A stretch of DNA of 64,000 nt from Lachnospiraceae bacterium KGMB03038 (GCA_007361935.1 CP041667.1:310001-374000); one strand, 5' to 3'; positions 16,506-25,274 are shown, counted from the stretch's first letter. The notes: generated by a model from the sequence alone, not told the origin. Program-made: numbers and translations.

Positions 16506-17007
16506 ACTTTTGGCCGGCTATGAGCGGCCAAAGCAGGGAAGGGTCCTGGCAGGCGGAACAGATGTCATGGAATACAAGGGAGTCTGTCCCGTGCAGATGA
16601 TCTGGCAGCATCCGGAGATGGCGGCAGATCCGCTTCTGCGTCTGGGAGAGAGTATGAGGCTGGCAGGTTTGACAGGAGAGAAGCTGGCGGAACGGATGGA
16701 ACAGTTGGGAATCCGGGAAGAATGGATGAGCCGCTTCCCGTCGGAACTGTCAGGGGGAGAATTGCAGAGATTTTGTCTGGCCCGCGCGCTTAGGCCGGAG
16801 GTAAAGTTCTTATTATGTGACGAGATTTCAGCTATGCTGGATCTGGTGACCCAGGCCAGGATCTGGCGGTTTCTGCTGGAAGAAGCAAAGGAGCGGGAAC
16901 TGGGCCTTCTTGTGGTCAGCCATGACGAGGCGCTCCTTAGGCAAGTGTGCACCCGCCTGATCACTTTGCCGGAAACGAAAAGAAACGAAGAATCGTATTG
17001 TGATTGA
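16360..17007 (+). CDS. nikE: ABC transporter ATP-binding protein, NikE-like
   Basis: The start is ATG 16360 (MDLVAENLTFYYRGRKKQ), the only start that gives a normal ABC N-terminus; the upstream in-frame ATGs lie inside nikD. The 215-residue protein has Walker A APSGRGKTT, Q-loop at MIWQHPE, signature LSGGELQRF, and Walker B FLLCDEISAMLD. It is shorter than NikE of Escherichia coli and lacks the extended C-terminal substrate-binding region. It closes the lar-nik operon. Confidence 0.88.
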   Translation: MDLVAENLTFYYRGRKKQPVLEHVDLTIRQGERVGLKAPSGRGKTTLCKLLAGYERPKQGRVLAGGTDVMEYKGVCPVQMIWQHPEMAADPLLRLGESMRLAGLTGEKLAERMEQLGIREEWMSRFPSELSGGELQRFCLARALRPEVKFLLCDEISAMLDLVTQARIWRFLLEEAKERELGLLVVSHDEALLRQVCTRLITLPETKRNEESYCD

Positions 17008-17032
17008 AAATCCCGGATGACAGGGGTATACT
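17004..17032 (+). promoter_or_regulatory. promoter of the ferritin gene
   Basis: TTGAAA (17004-17009) and TATACT (17027-17032) are 17 bases apart. The -35 box overlaps the nikE stop codon, so ferritin has its own transcription start. Confidence 0.75.
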
Positions 17033-17064
17033 GTTAGTGAAAAAACATAAAGGAGATGTCTTAT

Positions 17065-17577
17065 ATGTTAAATGAGAAAGTTGCCCAATTATTAAACACC
17101 CAGGTAAACAAAGAGTTCTATTCTGCGTATCTGTATTTGAGTTTTGCTAATTTTTATAAAGAGCAGGGATTAGACGGCTTCGCCAACTGGTATCAGATCC
17201 AGGCGCAGGAGGAACGGGATCACGCAATGCTGTTTGTTCAGTATATGCAGAATAATGATGTGCCGGTTGCCTTTGAGGCGATCGACAAACCTGACGCTTC
17301 ACTGAAAGACAAAATGGATCCTTTAAAGGCCGGATATGAACATGAGCAATATGTCACCAGCCTGATCCATGGAATCTATGAGGCGGCATATGAGGTGAAG
17401 GATTTCCGGACCATGCAGTTTTTGGACTGGTTTGTTAAGGAACAGGGAGAAGAAGAGACGAACGCAAGCGATCTGATCAAGAAGATGGAGCTTTTTGGCG
17501 GAGATGCCAAGAGCCTTTACATGCTGGATCAGGAATTAGGCGGCCGCGTTTATGCGGCTCCATCGCTGACGCTCTAG
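17065..17577 (+). CDS. ftnA: non-heme bacterial ferritin (FtnA type)
   Basis: The start is ATG 17065, nine bases after AAAGGAG; ATG 17056 touches the ribosome site. The 170-residue four-helix protein carries the ferroxidase ligands in NKEFYSAYLYL, QAQEERDHAML and WFVKEQGEEE, as in FtnA, and ends near the usual length. Ferritin oxidises and stores iron as a 24-mer shell, protecting against Fenton chemistry. It sits between the nickel operon and unrelated small genes. Confidence 0.92.
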   Translation: MLNEKVAQLLNTQVNKEFYSAYLYLSFANFYKEQGLDGFANWYQIQAQEERDHAMLFVQYMQNNDVPVAFEAIDKPDASLKDKMDPLKAGYEHEQYVTSLIHGIYEAAYEVKDFRTMQFLDWFVKEQGEEETNASDLIKKMELFGGDAKSLYMLDQELGGRVYAAPSLTL

Positions 17578-17628
17578 TAAGAAAAGCCGGAGCGGCAGCG
17601 ACGGCTGCCATTAAGGAGGACGACATTG

Positions 17629-18288
17629 ATGATGGGGCTAAAGAACTATGATAATCTATATCGTCTTTATTTGAGGAGCCGGAAAAAGCAGCGAATAGCT
17701 TTTTTTATCTGTCTGGCGCTTTTTATTCTGTCCGCTGCGACCTTTATAATTGATGGATTTCCGTTTGAAGTGTCGTTGATTATGATGGCAATGATTTTTC
17801 CCGCGATTCTGTTCGGTATTATCTTGCTGGTCTCAAGAAGCAGAACTCTAAAAAGCATGGAGACTTTTTCTCCATCACAGCTTACCGCGATCAACAGAGA
17901 AATCCCATCCTGTCCCATGTATGAAGGCCTGTTTGCTGCCAGCGAGGCTGTTGTGGGAACTAAGCTTGGAGGGCTTCAGCTTGTGCCTGTAAAAAATATC
18001 CTGTGGGTCTATACCAATGTAACGGTAGAAAAGTTGAATGGAATCATTCCGATTTATAAATATACAGCCCTGATCCTTGCGGACAGGGATCATAAGCAGT
18101 ATAGTTTCCGGATTAAAAACGATCAAAAGGCTTTCTTTTTCATCCAGTCAGAATTGCTGAAGAGCCGTCTGGATCTTGTGTTCGGCTATGAGCGCGGCAT
18201 GGATGATATTTATAAGAATGATATCAACCGTTTGATTTCTTTTAGTTTGGAATGTGCTGAAAAAAGACGGCGGGAATGGGGGATTTGA
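17629..18288 (+). CDS. unknown membrane protein with two N-terminal helices
   Basis: The 219-residue protein starts at ATG 17629, nine bases after AAGGAGG. Two hydrophobic helices (about residues 22-42 and 48-68) form a hairpin; the remaining cytoplasmic part is mixed alpha/beta, with YTALILADRDHKQYSFRIKN resembling a PH-like or YcxB-like beta-sheet. I do not recognise the family with certainty. The next gene starts two bases after its stop and encodes another PH-like protein, so the two probably act together. Confidence 0.65.
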   Translation: MMGLKNYDNLYRLYLRSRKKQRIAFFICLALFILSAATFIIDGFPFEVSLIMMAMIFPAILFGIILLVSRSRTLKSMETFSPSQLTAINREIPSCPMYEGLFAASEAVVGTKLGGLQLVPVKNILWVYTNVTVEKLNGIIPIYKYTALILADRDHKQYSFRIKNDQKAFFFIQSELLKSRLDLVFGYERGMDDIYKNDINRLISFSLECAEKRRREWGI

Positions 18289-18290
18289 AT

Positions 18291-18686
18291 ATGGATACGG
18301 CTTATTTGGATACAATGCCGGAGGTTAAAAACCGATTTAAGGCGGAACTGCTTCCGGGAGAAAAAGTAGTCTTTACAGCAAAGATGCTGGGATTTTTTTC
18401 TGATTCCGGTCACCTTCTCGGAGCGGATAAATCCCGTTTTACTATGACCAACCGAAGAATCCTTGCGGATAACGGACAGGGAATATGGATTACAGACATT
18501 GCAGAGGACGTTGTGGATATGCGCAGGGAGGAACGCGGTAAATTCCTGATGAAGGAAGTCTATATAAAGGTTACAATGAACAAAGAAGTGACATATGGAA
18601 TCGGCATCCATAAATTAAGCGGTTATCGGTTTGGTTTCCGCAAGAAGGATATGGCAGCGTTTGAGGAGATTATCAGACGCATGTAA
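18291..18686 (+). CDS. small PH-domain-like protein of unknown function
   Basis: The 131-residue protein starts at ATG 18291, after GGGGG. The sequence ELLPGEKVVFTAKMLGFFSDSGHLLGADKSRFTMTNRRILAD follows the pattern of bacterial PH-domain proteins (E-x-L-x-GE...xTNRRI). No membrane segment or signal peptide is seen. It is coupled to the upstream membrane protein; a hairpin terminator follows about 55 bases later. Confidence 0.65.
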   Translation: MDTAYLDTMPEVKNRFKAELLPGEKVVFTAKMLGFFSDSGHLLGADKSRFTMTNRRILADNGQGIWITDIAEDVVDMRREERGKFLMKEVYIKVTMNKEVTYGIGIHKLSGYRFGFRKKDMAAFEEIIRRM

Positions 18687-18741
18687 AATTGGGATGATCT
18701 GATCTTTTTGAGACGGAAAAAGAACATATACGCCTAAATAA

Positions 18742-18780
18742 AACCGCGGCAGAGAGGAATCTTTGCCGCGGTTCTGTTTA
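18742..18780 (+). terminator. intrinsic terminator
   Basis: AACCGCGGCA (18742-18751) pairs perfectly with TGCCGCGGTT (18764-18773), followed by CTGTTT. It ends the two-gene unknown operon. Confidence 0.8.
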
Positions 18781-18835
18781 AAGCAAAGAATCAGATTAAG
18801 AAGTTGACTGTTTTTGTGTAATATTACATAAATTA

Positions 18836-18864
18836 TTGCATAATTTGCAAAAAAATTGTATAAT
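18836..18864 (+). promoter_or_regulatory. promoter of glgC-glgD
   Basis: TTGCAT (18836-18841) and TATAAT (18859-18864) are separated by 17 bases, 33 bases upstream of the glgC start. A second possible -35 (TTGACT) lies further upstream in an AT-rich region. Confidence 0.75.
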
Positions 18865-18897
18865 ATTGATCAGAAAAAAGGAAAGAGAGGATTCGCT

Positions 18898-20037
18898 ATG
18901 AAGCAAAATACCATGTTAGCAATGATTTTGGCTGGCGGAAGAGGTTCACGTCTGCATGAGCTTACGAATAAAGTGGCAAAACCGGCTGTTTCATATGGCG
19001 GAAGGTATAAGATCGTGGATTTCCCATTGAGCAATTGCGCAAACAGTGGAATTGATATTGTGGGTGTCCTTACACAATATGAATCTATTCTTCTGAACAG
19101 TTATGTAGCTGCCGGACGCCGCTGGGGGCTGGATGCGAAAGAAAGCGGTGTGTTTGTGCTGCCACCCCGTGAAAAGGCGGATACAGACCTGGATGTTTAC
19201 CGGGGAACTGCAGACGCGATATCGCAAAATATCGATTTTATCGATACATATGCGCCAGAATATGTGCTGATCCTGTCCGGTGATCATATTTACAAGATGA
19301 ATTACGCAAAGATGCTTGCGGAGCACAAGGAAAGGAAGGCGGATGCGACGATCGCCGTTATTGAAGTGCCGATGCGGGAGGCCAGCCGTTTTGGTATCAT
19401 GAATACGAATGAAGACGGACAGATCGTAGAGTTTGAAGAGAAACCGGAGCATCCAAAGAGCAACTTGGCTTCTATGGGAATCTATATTTTTGACTGGAAG
19501 CTTTTGAGAAAAATGCTGACGGCAGATATTAAGGATCCGGATTCCAGCCATGATTTTGGAAAGGATATCATCCCGCAGATGCTGGCGGATGGACGCAATC
19601 TGTACGCCTATAAATTTAAGGGATATTGGAAAGACGTAGGAACCATAGATTCTTTGTGGGAAGCAAATATGGATCTGCTGGACAAGAACAATGAACTGGA
19701 TCTAAATGACTCTACCTGGAAGATTTATACAGAAGATGTAACTGCCCTTCCTCAGTATATCGGTCCGGAAGCCAAGATCAAACGCGCGTTTATCACACAA
19801 GGCTGCATCATTGAAGGAGAAGTAAGGAACTCTGTACTGTTTACAGGGGCTAAGATCGGTCCGGGGGCCAAGATCATCGACAGTGTTCTGATGCCGGGCG
19901 TGGAAGTGGAAGAAGGAGCCATAGTGCAGCGCGCGCTGGTAGCTGATGAAGTTAAGATCGGAAAAGAAGCGGTCGTCGGCACGGCGGACAGCGAGCATAT
20001 TGAACTTGTGTCAAAACGAGTAAAGGGGGTAGAGTAG
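18898..20037 (+). CDS. glgC: glucose-1-phosphate adenylyltransferase, catalytic subunit
   Basis: The 379-residue protein starts at ATG 18898. It has the nucleotidyltransferase start MLAMILAGGRGSRLHELTNKVAKPAVSYGGRYKIVDF, the DxxxGTADAI block (DVYRGTADAISQN), the sugar-site segment EYVLILSGDHIYKMNY, and C-terminal hexapeptide repeats (left-handed beta-helix) from about residue 300. It makes ADP-glucose, the glucosyl donor for glycogen. glgD follows after one base. Confidence 0.95.
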   Translation: MKQNTMLAMILAGGRGSRLHELTNKVAKPAVSYGGRYKIVDFPLSNCANSGIDIVGVLTQYESILLNSYVAAGRRWGLDAKESGVFVLPPREKADTDLDVYRGTADAISQNIDFIDTYAPEYVLILSGDHIYKMNYAKMLAEHKERKADATIAVIEVPMREASRFGIMNTNEDGQIVEFEEKPEHPKSNLASMGIYIFDWKLLRKMLTADIKDPDSSHDFGKDIIPQMLADGRNLYAYKFKGYWKDVGTIDSLWEANMDLLDKNNELDLNDSTWKIYTEDVTALPQYIGPEAKIKRAFITQGCIIEGEVRNSVLFTGAKIGPGAKIIDSVLMPGVEVEEGAIVQRALVADEVKIGKEAVVGTADSEHIELVSKRVKGVE

Positions 20038-20038
20038 T

Positions 20039-21154
20039 ATGCCGAAAGCATTTGGAATCGTTAATTTTGCCGGAAATCATATCCGAGTGGAAGGCCTTCA
20101 GCCTTATCGTCCGGTAGGCGCGTTTTCCTTCCTGGGCAGATATCGGGTCATCGACTTCCCAATCTCTAATATGAGCAACAGCGGCATAGATAATATCCAG
20201 GTATACATCCGGAGAAAACCTCGATCGCTGATCGAACATCTGGGAACAGGGCGTCATTATAATATCAACTCCAAACGCGGGAAGCTGCATATTCTGTTTT
20301 CTGAAAATGGAATGGAAAATGATATCTACAATAATGATATCGCGGCATATATGGAAAACATAGAGTGTATTGAAAGTACTCATTTTCCATATGTGGTCAT
20401 CGTCCCAAGTTATATGATCTATACTATGGATTACAGCCAGCTTTTGCAGGAGCATATTGACTCCGGGGCAGATATTACCTTGCTTTATCATTCGGTAGAC
20501 AACGCGAAGGAAGCCTATTTGAGCTGCAGTTATCTGAACTTGAACCGGCAGAAAGGCGTTCTGTCTATTGAAGCGAATCGAGGAAGCGCCAAGAACAGAA
20601 ATATTTTTATGGATACCTATGTTATGAAGAAGGAATTATTCCTGGAACTGATCCAAAAGGCGCATAAACTGTCTTCTATGTATACACTTGCGGATATTGT
20701 AAATCAGCAGTGCAGCGAACTGGACATCCGGGGTGTGTCGCATAGAGGGTTCTTTGCTTCGATCACAGATTTTGAGAGTTATTATAATGCGAATATCTCT
20801 CTGATCAATTTTAAAACAGCACAGACGCTGTTTACTGATGATTGGCCGATCTATACAAGAACCAATGACTCTTGTCCGACCCAATACTTTGAGACCGCGG
20901 ATGTAAAGAATTCTGTTGTTTCAAATGGCTGCCTGATCGAAGGCACGATCGAGAACTCCATTATTGGACGAGGCTGCGAGATCAAGAAAGGCGCTGTTGT
21001 GAAAAACTGCGTAGTGCTGCCTGGAGCGACCGTTGGGGCAGATGTGCACGCGGAAAATCTGGTGGTGGATAAACACGCGAAACTGATCCATGTAAAAGAA
21101 GTTGTGGCGGAGAAAGAACATCCGGGTTATATCCGTCGGGGAGATACTCTGTAA
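20039..21154 (+). CDS. glgD: glucose-1-phosphate adenylyltransferase subunit GlgD
   Basis: The 371-residue protein is homologous to GlgC but degenerate at the nucleotide site: the GGRGSRL signature is replaced by INFAGNHIRVEGLQPYRPVGAFSFLGRYRVIDF. This is the usual state of GlgD in Firmicutes, where it forms a more active hetero-oligomer with GlgC. The C-terminal hexapeptide repeats are present (SVVSNGCLIEGTIENSIIGRGCEIKKGAVVKNC). It is the second gene of the glgCD operon and is followed by a strong terminator. Confidence 0.93.
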   Translation: MPKAFGIVNFAGNHIRVEGLQPYRPVGAFSFLGRYRVIDFPISNMSNSGIDNIQVYIRRKPRSLIEHLGTGRHYNINSKRGKLHILFSENGMENDIYNNDIAAYMENIECIESTHFPYVVIVPSYMIYTMDYSQLLQEHIDSGADITLLYHSVDNAKEAYLSCSYLNLNRQKGVLSIEANRGSAKNRNIFMDTYVMKKELFLELIQKAHKLSSMYTLADIVNQQCSELDIRGVSHRGFFASITDFESYYNANISLINFKTAQTLFTDDWPIYTRTNDSCPTQYFETADVKNSVVSNGCLIEGTIENSIIGRGCEIKKGAVVKNCVVLPGATVGADVHAENLVVDKHAKLIHVKEVVAEKEHPGYIRRGDTL

Positions 21155-21179
21155 AGACGGATTTGTTGAGAGAAGAACC

Positions 21180-21254
21180 GCGCGCATAGGCCGGGAGGGA
21201 TGGCGAAACTTGAACCATCTCTCCCGGCCTATATGCGTGGCTCTTTTTTTTTTT
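21180..21254. terminator. terminator between glgD and the feo genes
   Basis: GCATAGGCCGGGAG and GATGG pair with CCATC and CTCCCGGCCTATATGC; a run of twelve T follows on the plus strand. It separates convergent transcription units. Confidence 0.9.
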
Positions 21255-21275
21255 CGGCAAATTCCCATTTATCTC

Positions 21276-21650
21276 CTAAAATATCCCGGTAACTTTATAG
21301 CCAATCTTTTCCACCGCGCTTTTTAAAACCATATCCTCCACTTCGCGGTCGTAAGAAATTACGGCTCTGCCTTTGGAAAGATTGACATCTGCGCGGACTC
21401 CGCTGATCTGGTTCAGGATTTTAGTCACCTCTATGACGCAGTGTTGACAGCTCATTCCAGAGATTTCCATCGTCTTTTTCCCAATGATCGGCCCGGCCAG
21501 TTTCTTTTTGGGCAATCTGCCGCTGCTTGGGCAGCTTCCGCCGGCTGGGCAGCCAATGCATTTTACGCCCTTTTTTTTGGCTTTTACGATATAAGTAATG
21601 GCGCTTCCAAGTAAAACTGCTAATATGAGAACAACGATCACATCTGCCAT
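21276..21650 (-). CDS. FeoB-associated Cys-rich membrane protein fused to a heavy-metal-associated (HMA) domain
   Basis: The start is ATG 21650 behind GGAAGGATG. The 124-residue protein has one N-terminal membrane helix (residues 2-23), a short basic stretch, and CIGCPAGGSCP, the signature of FeoB-associated Cys-rich proteins. Residues from 60 on form an HMA fold with GMSCQHC (Cys68, Cys71), the copper/zinc-type metal site. It is encoded directly after feoB on the same strand and probably assists metal transfer or senses metal at the permease. The fusion of the two modules is the unusual point. Confidence 0.8.
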   Translation of the reverse strand: MADVIVVLILAVLLGSAITYIVKAKKKGVKCIGCPAGGSCPSSGRLPKKKLAGPIIGKKTMEISGMSCQHCVIEVTKILNQISGVRADVNLSKGRAVISYDREVEDMVLKSAVEKIGYKVTGIF

Positions 21651-21731
21651 ATTATCATCCTTCCTTTTAAATACGAAGCAGCGGACAAAGGATATAAGAC
21701 TCTGCCCACTGCTCAACATTATAATTCAAAT

Positions 21732-23732
21732 TTACGCGGTGTGTAAACTATATTCCGCGGAGAATTCCCTGTCTGACTTGCGGATCCTCCATAAGACGAT
21801 CGCAGCGAATATAAGGATCGCGATCAGGCCGGGGATAAAAGCGGTTCCAAGGGAGCCTGTAGTAGCAAGCGTTCCAATCTGGTATACAAGGAAAGCTACG
21901 GTATAGCCGGTTCCAAGCTGGAGGCAGATGCCGCCAAACAGCCATTTTTTGCTCTTCATCTCCGAATTCATCGCTCCAAGGGCAGCGAAGCAGGGCGGAG
22001 TGTAGAGATTGAACATCAAGTAAGCGAGAGCGGCAACTTGTGTAAGCCCCATGATCGTCGCGACTTCATTTCCACTGCCGACTAAGGCAAGCGCATCTGT
22101 GTCGATCAGGTTTGTAACGCCATATACAACAGCCAGTGTTCCGACCACATTTTCTTTCGCGATGAAACCGGTGACTGCCGCGGCCGCCAGCTGCCATACC
22201 CCAAATCCCAGTGGAATGAACAGAATTGAGATGGGGTGCGCGATGCTTGCCAGGATAGAAGTACCTTCCGCGCCTTCTTCCACAAGCTGGAACTGCCAGT
22301 TAAAGCTCTGCATGATCTGTACGACAGTGTTGCAGACTAAGATGATCGTCCCGGCTTTGATGATGTAGGCTTTGCCGCGCTCCAGCATAGAAACGCAGGC
22401 TCTCTTCAGGCTGGGGATCTTATATTCTGGAAGCTCAATAATAAAGAAAGATTTTCTGTATTTTTGGCCGGTAATTCTCTTTACAAGCAGCGCCCCAAGC
22501 AAAATGAGCAGGATACCCATCAAGTACATGGTTGGAGATACCCACCAGGCATCTGCGAAAAATGCTCCCGCAAACAATGCGATGACCGGGATTTTGGCTC
22601 CGCAGGGCATAAATGGGGTAAGCATCGCTGTGGTGCGGCGCTCTCTTTCATTGCGGATCGTCCGGGAAGCCATAACGCCGGGGATCGCGCAGCCGGTACC
22701 GATGACCATAGGGATCACGGATTTTCCGGAAAGCCCTACCCGTTTGAAGATAGGATCCAATACCACGGTGGCGCGCGCCATATATCCGCAGTCCTCCAGA
22801 AGAGCAATGAGGAAATACATAACCATTACCAGAGGAAGGAAGCCGACAACGGCGCCCACACCGCCGATGATACCATCAACCAGAAGCGCGTACAGCAGCG
22901 GGTTCGCGTTTTCCATCAATCCGCCAACCCAGCCCTGGAAAGTTTCGATCCAGGCAACCAGCCAGTCCGCGATCCAAGTACCCACTGTGGTCTGAGATAT
23001 ATAGAATACAAGGAAGATAATAACCGCGAAAATCGGAATACCGATAATTTTGTGGGTGATAATATTGTCGATCTTATCCTGCGCGTTTTTATCTTTTGTA
23101 AAAACCTTTCGCTGTTCTACTTTGTTTACGATTCCGTTTACAAAATCGAACCGTTTTCTATCGGCGGCTTCTACCGCGTTTTTGTCGTGCAGATCAATGT
23201 CGGCCTGTACATAGGGCGCTTCCTGGCCGTTTCCTTTCAAAGAGACGACCTGCTCGATCACTTCTCTTAGGCCGATATGGCCGGAAGAAGTGGAAATGGT
23301 TTTCACAACTGGACAACCAAGTTTCTCAGATAAAAGTTTCTCATCGATCTTTGTCTGTTTCTTTTCCGTAATATCGCTTTTGTTCAGAGCCACTACCACC
23401 GGAATACCCAGTTCCAGAAGCTGTGTGGTAAAAAACAGGCTTCTGCTTAAGTTGGTCGCGTCTACGATATTAACGATCACGTCTGGGTTTTCGTTTTTAA
23501 CATAACTGCTGGTAATGCTTTCCTCCGAAGTAAATGGAGACATAGAATAGGCGCCTGGCAAGTCTACAGCAACCAACTCTTCTGTCCCGCTATAATAAGC
23601 TTTTTTGATCAGACTTTCCTTTCTCTCCACTGTAACACCGGCCCAGTTTCCAACACGTTCATTTCTTCCTGTGAGCGCGTTGTACATGGTTGTTTTTCCG
23701 CTGTTAGGGTTCCCTGCAAAAGCAACTCTCAT
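21732..23732 (-). CDS. feoB: ferrous iron transport protein B
   Basis: The 666-residue protein has the N-terminal G domain: G1 GNPNSGKTT, G3 DLPGAYSM, G4 NKSD. After the helical GDI region come about ten membrane helices with two gate repeats, including CGYMARATVVLDPIFKRVGLSGKSVIPMVIGTGCAIPGVMASRTIRNERERR. It imports Fe(II) driven by GTP. feoA lies upstream and the accessory protein downstream, on the same strand. Confidence 0.95.
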   Translation of the reverse strand: MRVAFAGNPNSGKTTMYNALTGRNERVGNWAGVTVERKESLIKKAYYSGTEELVAVDLPGAYSMSPFTSEESITSSYVKNENPDVIVNIVDATNLSRSLFFTTQLLELGIPVVVALNKSDITEKKQTKIDEKLLSEKLGCPVVKTISTSSGHIGLREVIEQVVSLKGNGQEAPYVQADIDLHDKNAVEAADRKRFDFVNGIVNKVEQRKVFTKDKNAQDKIDNIITHKIIGIPIFAVIIFLVFYISQTTVGTWIADWLVAWIETFQGWVGGLMENANPLLYALLVDGIIGGVGAVVGFLPLVMVMYFLIALLEDCGYMARATVVLDPIFKRVGLSGKSVIPMVIGTGCAIPGVMASRTIRNERERRTTAMLTPFMPCGAKIPVIALFAGAFFADAWWVSPTMYLMGILLILLGALLVKRITGQKYRKSFFIIELPEYKIPSLKRACVSMLERGKAYIIKAGTIILVCNTVVQIMQSFNWQFQLVEEGAEGTSILASIAHPISILFIPLGFGVWQLAAAAVTGFIAKENVVGTLAVVYGVTNLIDTDALALVGSGNEVATIMGLTQVAALAYLMFNLYTPPCFAALGAMNSEMKSKKWLFGGICLQLGTGYTVAFLVYQIGTLATTGSLGTAFIPGLIAILIFAAIVLWRIRKSDREFSAEYSLHTA

Positions 23733-23819
23733 GTGTAAATCTCCTCCTTCATTTCGATTAGAATAAACTAACTCCCCTTGTAAAAAAAATAGTGAATGAA
23801 CTCACCATTTTTTGTTATA

Positions 23820-24032
23820 TTATATTGAAATAGCTTTCGCTAGATCAGTATCTATATTATAGCGGCCGTCTTTGATGGAAACCACGCATCCTCCTTTTAA
23901 ATGAGAAATTACGGTAATAGGTTCTCCGCTGTAGCAGCCCAGGGAAAAAAGAAATGCTTCCAATTCTTCATCATCGGTTACAATATCTTTTATAATATAT
24001 TCTTCGCCTTCTTTAGCATCCAGTAAACTCAT
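23820..24032 (-). CDS. feoA: ferrous iron transport protein A
   Basis: This 70-residue SH3-like protein (EGEEYIIKDIVTDDEELEAFLFSLGCYSGEPITVISHLKGGCVVSIKDGRYNIDTDLAKAI) matches FeoA in length and layout. FeoA stimulates FeoB GTPase activity. It is the first gene after the feo promoter at 24124-24152, and feoB starts about 90 bases downstream. Confidence 0.9.
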   Translation of the reverse strand: MSLLDAKEGEEYIIKDIVTDDEELEAFLFSLGCYSGEPITVISHLKGGCVVSIKDGRYNIDTDLAKAISI

Positions 24033-24122
24033 ACAAACGAAATCCTTTCTCTATCATCATTTTTTACGGTATTACAGTCATGAGTCTTGTCGATAGTCAT
24101 TCTCAATAACTACTACACTAGG

Positions 24123-24152
24123 TAGTTTAAACTAACACCTTGGGTTTGTCAA
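24123..24152 (-). promoter_or_regulatory. feo promoter with candidate DtxR-type operator
   Basis: On the minus strand TTGACA (24152-24147) and TAAACT (24129-24124) are 17 bases apart. The perfect palindrome TAGTTTAAACTA (24123-24134) covers the -10 box and resembles half of a DtxR/IdeR box (TTAG...CTAA). Binding by the regulator at 24237 would block transcription in high iron. Confidence 0.7.
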
Positions 24153-24236
24153 TCATTTTTTCGATTTCCGCAAAGTAATTTTGGAATGTTAGGATAAAAG
24201 AAGGAGATAGCGAGCAAATGAAAAAAGCAGGCGGTT

Positions 24237-24596
24237 TTACTTAATATGCCTTTTGAGCGCTTCAAAACTTTCCGCGCTGATCACGTGCTCGATCCGGCAG
24301 GCATCGCTGACTGCGGTATCGGGAGATACGCCCAGCCGAACCAGCCAGGAAGACAGAAGTTCATGGCGCTCATAAATACGTTCCGCAATTTTGCGGCCGG
24401 CTTCCGTTAAAGTGATATAGCCTTCAGGGGAAACACGGATGTAATCATTTTCCCGAAGTTTTTTCATCGCTACGCTGACACTGGGCTTCTTAAAATCCAG
24501 TTCTGTGGCGATATCTACAGAACGTACTGCCGGCTGCCGCTTACTTAAGATTAAAATGGTTTCCAGATAATTCTCGGAAGACTCACCTATTGTCAT
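24237..24596 (-). CDS. DtxR/MntR-family metal-dependent repressor, short form
   Basis: The 119-residue protein has the N-terminal winged helix (SSENYLETILILSKRQPAVRSVDIATELDFKKPSVSVAMKKLRENDYI) and the dimerisation domain with metal-site residues (ERHELLSSWLVRLGVSPDTAVSDACRIEHVISAESFEAL). The C-terminal SH3-like domain of DtxR is absent, as in MntR and IdeR-short forms. It is encoded just upstream of the feo operon on the same strand and is the obvious candidate for iron regulation of feo and of the neighbouring fur-like gene. Confidence 0.88.
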   Translation of the reverse strand: MTIGESSENYLETILILSKRQPAVRSVDIATELDFKKPSVSVAMKKLRENDYIRVSPEGYITLTEAGRKIAERIYERHELLSSWLVRLGVSPDTAVSDACRIEHVISAESFEALKRHIK

Positions 24597-24761
24597 AAAA
24601 TCACCTCGTAATTATAGAATTTGATTTTGGGGTTTTATTCTGCAAATAGTGGAATATTCAAGCCGCTTTCTCTAGTCGGATCCAACGTCTATCGTTCAGT
24701 ATAACATACGACCCGCAAAATAGTAAATCCAATTATCGATAAAAAGTAATCAAATAAGATG

Positions 24762-24793
24762 TTGAATGTAAACTGCGGTTAGAGTATACTAAC
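24762..24793 (+). promoter_or_regulatory. promoter of the short fur-like gene with DtxR-type box
   Basis: TTGAAT (24762-24767) and TATACT (24785-24790) have a 17-base spacer. GTTAG and CTAAC (24778-24793) form an inverted repeat that covers the -10 box and shares the TTAG..TA..CTA core with the feo operator. Confidence 0.65.
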
Positions 24794-24869
24794 TTAAGAG
24801 AAGGAGAATGAAAAAAATTATCATTTAAAGCGACATCGATCGAGGCGCAGAGCGCGGCGGGAGGGAGAA

Positions 24870-25109
24870 ATGGAAAAGGAAAAAGAGATCATCATCCGAA
24901 AATTGAAGGCGAACGGGTGCAGAATGACGAAGCAGAGGATGGTGCTTCTTGATATTATCCTGGAAAACCAGTGCTCCAGCTGTAAAGAGATATTTTACCG
25001 CGCATCTAAGATGGATGAAGGGATAGGGATCGCGACCGTCTATCGGATGGTAAACGCTCTGGAAGAGATCGGGGTAGTAAGCCGGAAGATCGTGTATGAG
25101 AAAAAATAG
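24870..25109 (+). CDS. Fur-family protein reduced to the DNA-binding domain
   Basis: The 79-residue protein contains only the winged-helix half of Fur: KLKANGCRMTKQRMVLLDIILENQCSSCKEIFYRASKMDEGIGIATVYRMVNALEEIGVVSRKI. The C-terminal metal-binding and dimerisation half (normally to about 140 residues) is missing; the gene ends in a normal stop with YEKK and no downstream frame continues the family sequence that I can see. It may act as a DNA-binding competitor of full-length Fur or be a degraded gene. The upstream AGGGAG supports the start. Confidence 0.75.
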   Translation: MEKEKEIIIRKLKANGCRMTKQRMVLLDIILENQCSSCKEIFYRASKMDEGIGIATVYRMVNALEEIGVVSRKIVYEKK

Positions 25110-25171
25110 AATAGGAATCCGGTTTGGCGCAGGAGTGAAGCGGCCTGTGAGAACTGTTTTTATAAAAAGCC

Positions 25172-25200
25172 TTGCTTTTTCGCGGGTTCTATGATACACT
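25172..25200 (+). promoter_or_regulatory. promoter of the rpmG-secE-nusG-rplK-rplA operon
   Basis: TTGCTT (25172-25177) and TACACT (25195-25200) have a 17-base spacer, 75 bases upstream of rpmG. Confidence 0.7.
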
Positions 25201-25274
25201 AGACGGGCGAATGGAAGCAGGTCTTTTTTTTATGCCTAAAATTAAACTTCAGAAAGTAAAGCGAGGTGGAAGTT

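Noticed and set aside
12093..17007. Oligopeptide (Dpp/Opp) importer
   Set aside because: The sequence families overlap, but direct linkage to larC makes nickel the better call; peptide transport remains possible.
24808..24828. Six-codon frame (MKKIII) upstream of the short fur gene
   Set aside because: It has a ribosome site but is too short to support as a leader peptide without conservation data.
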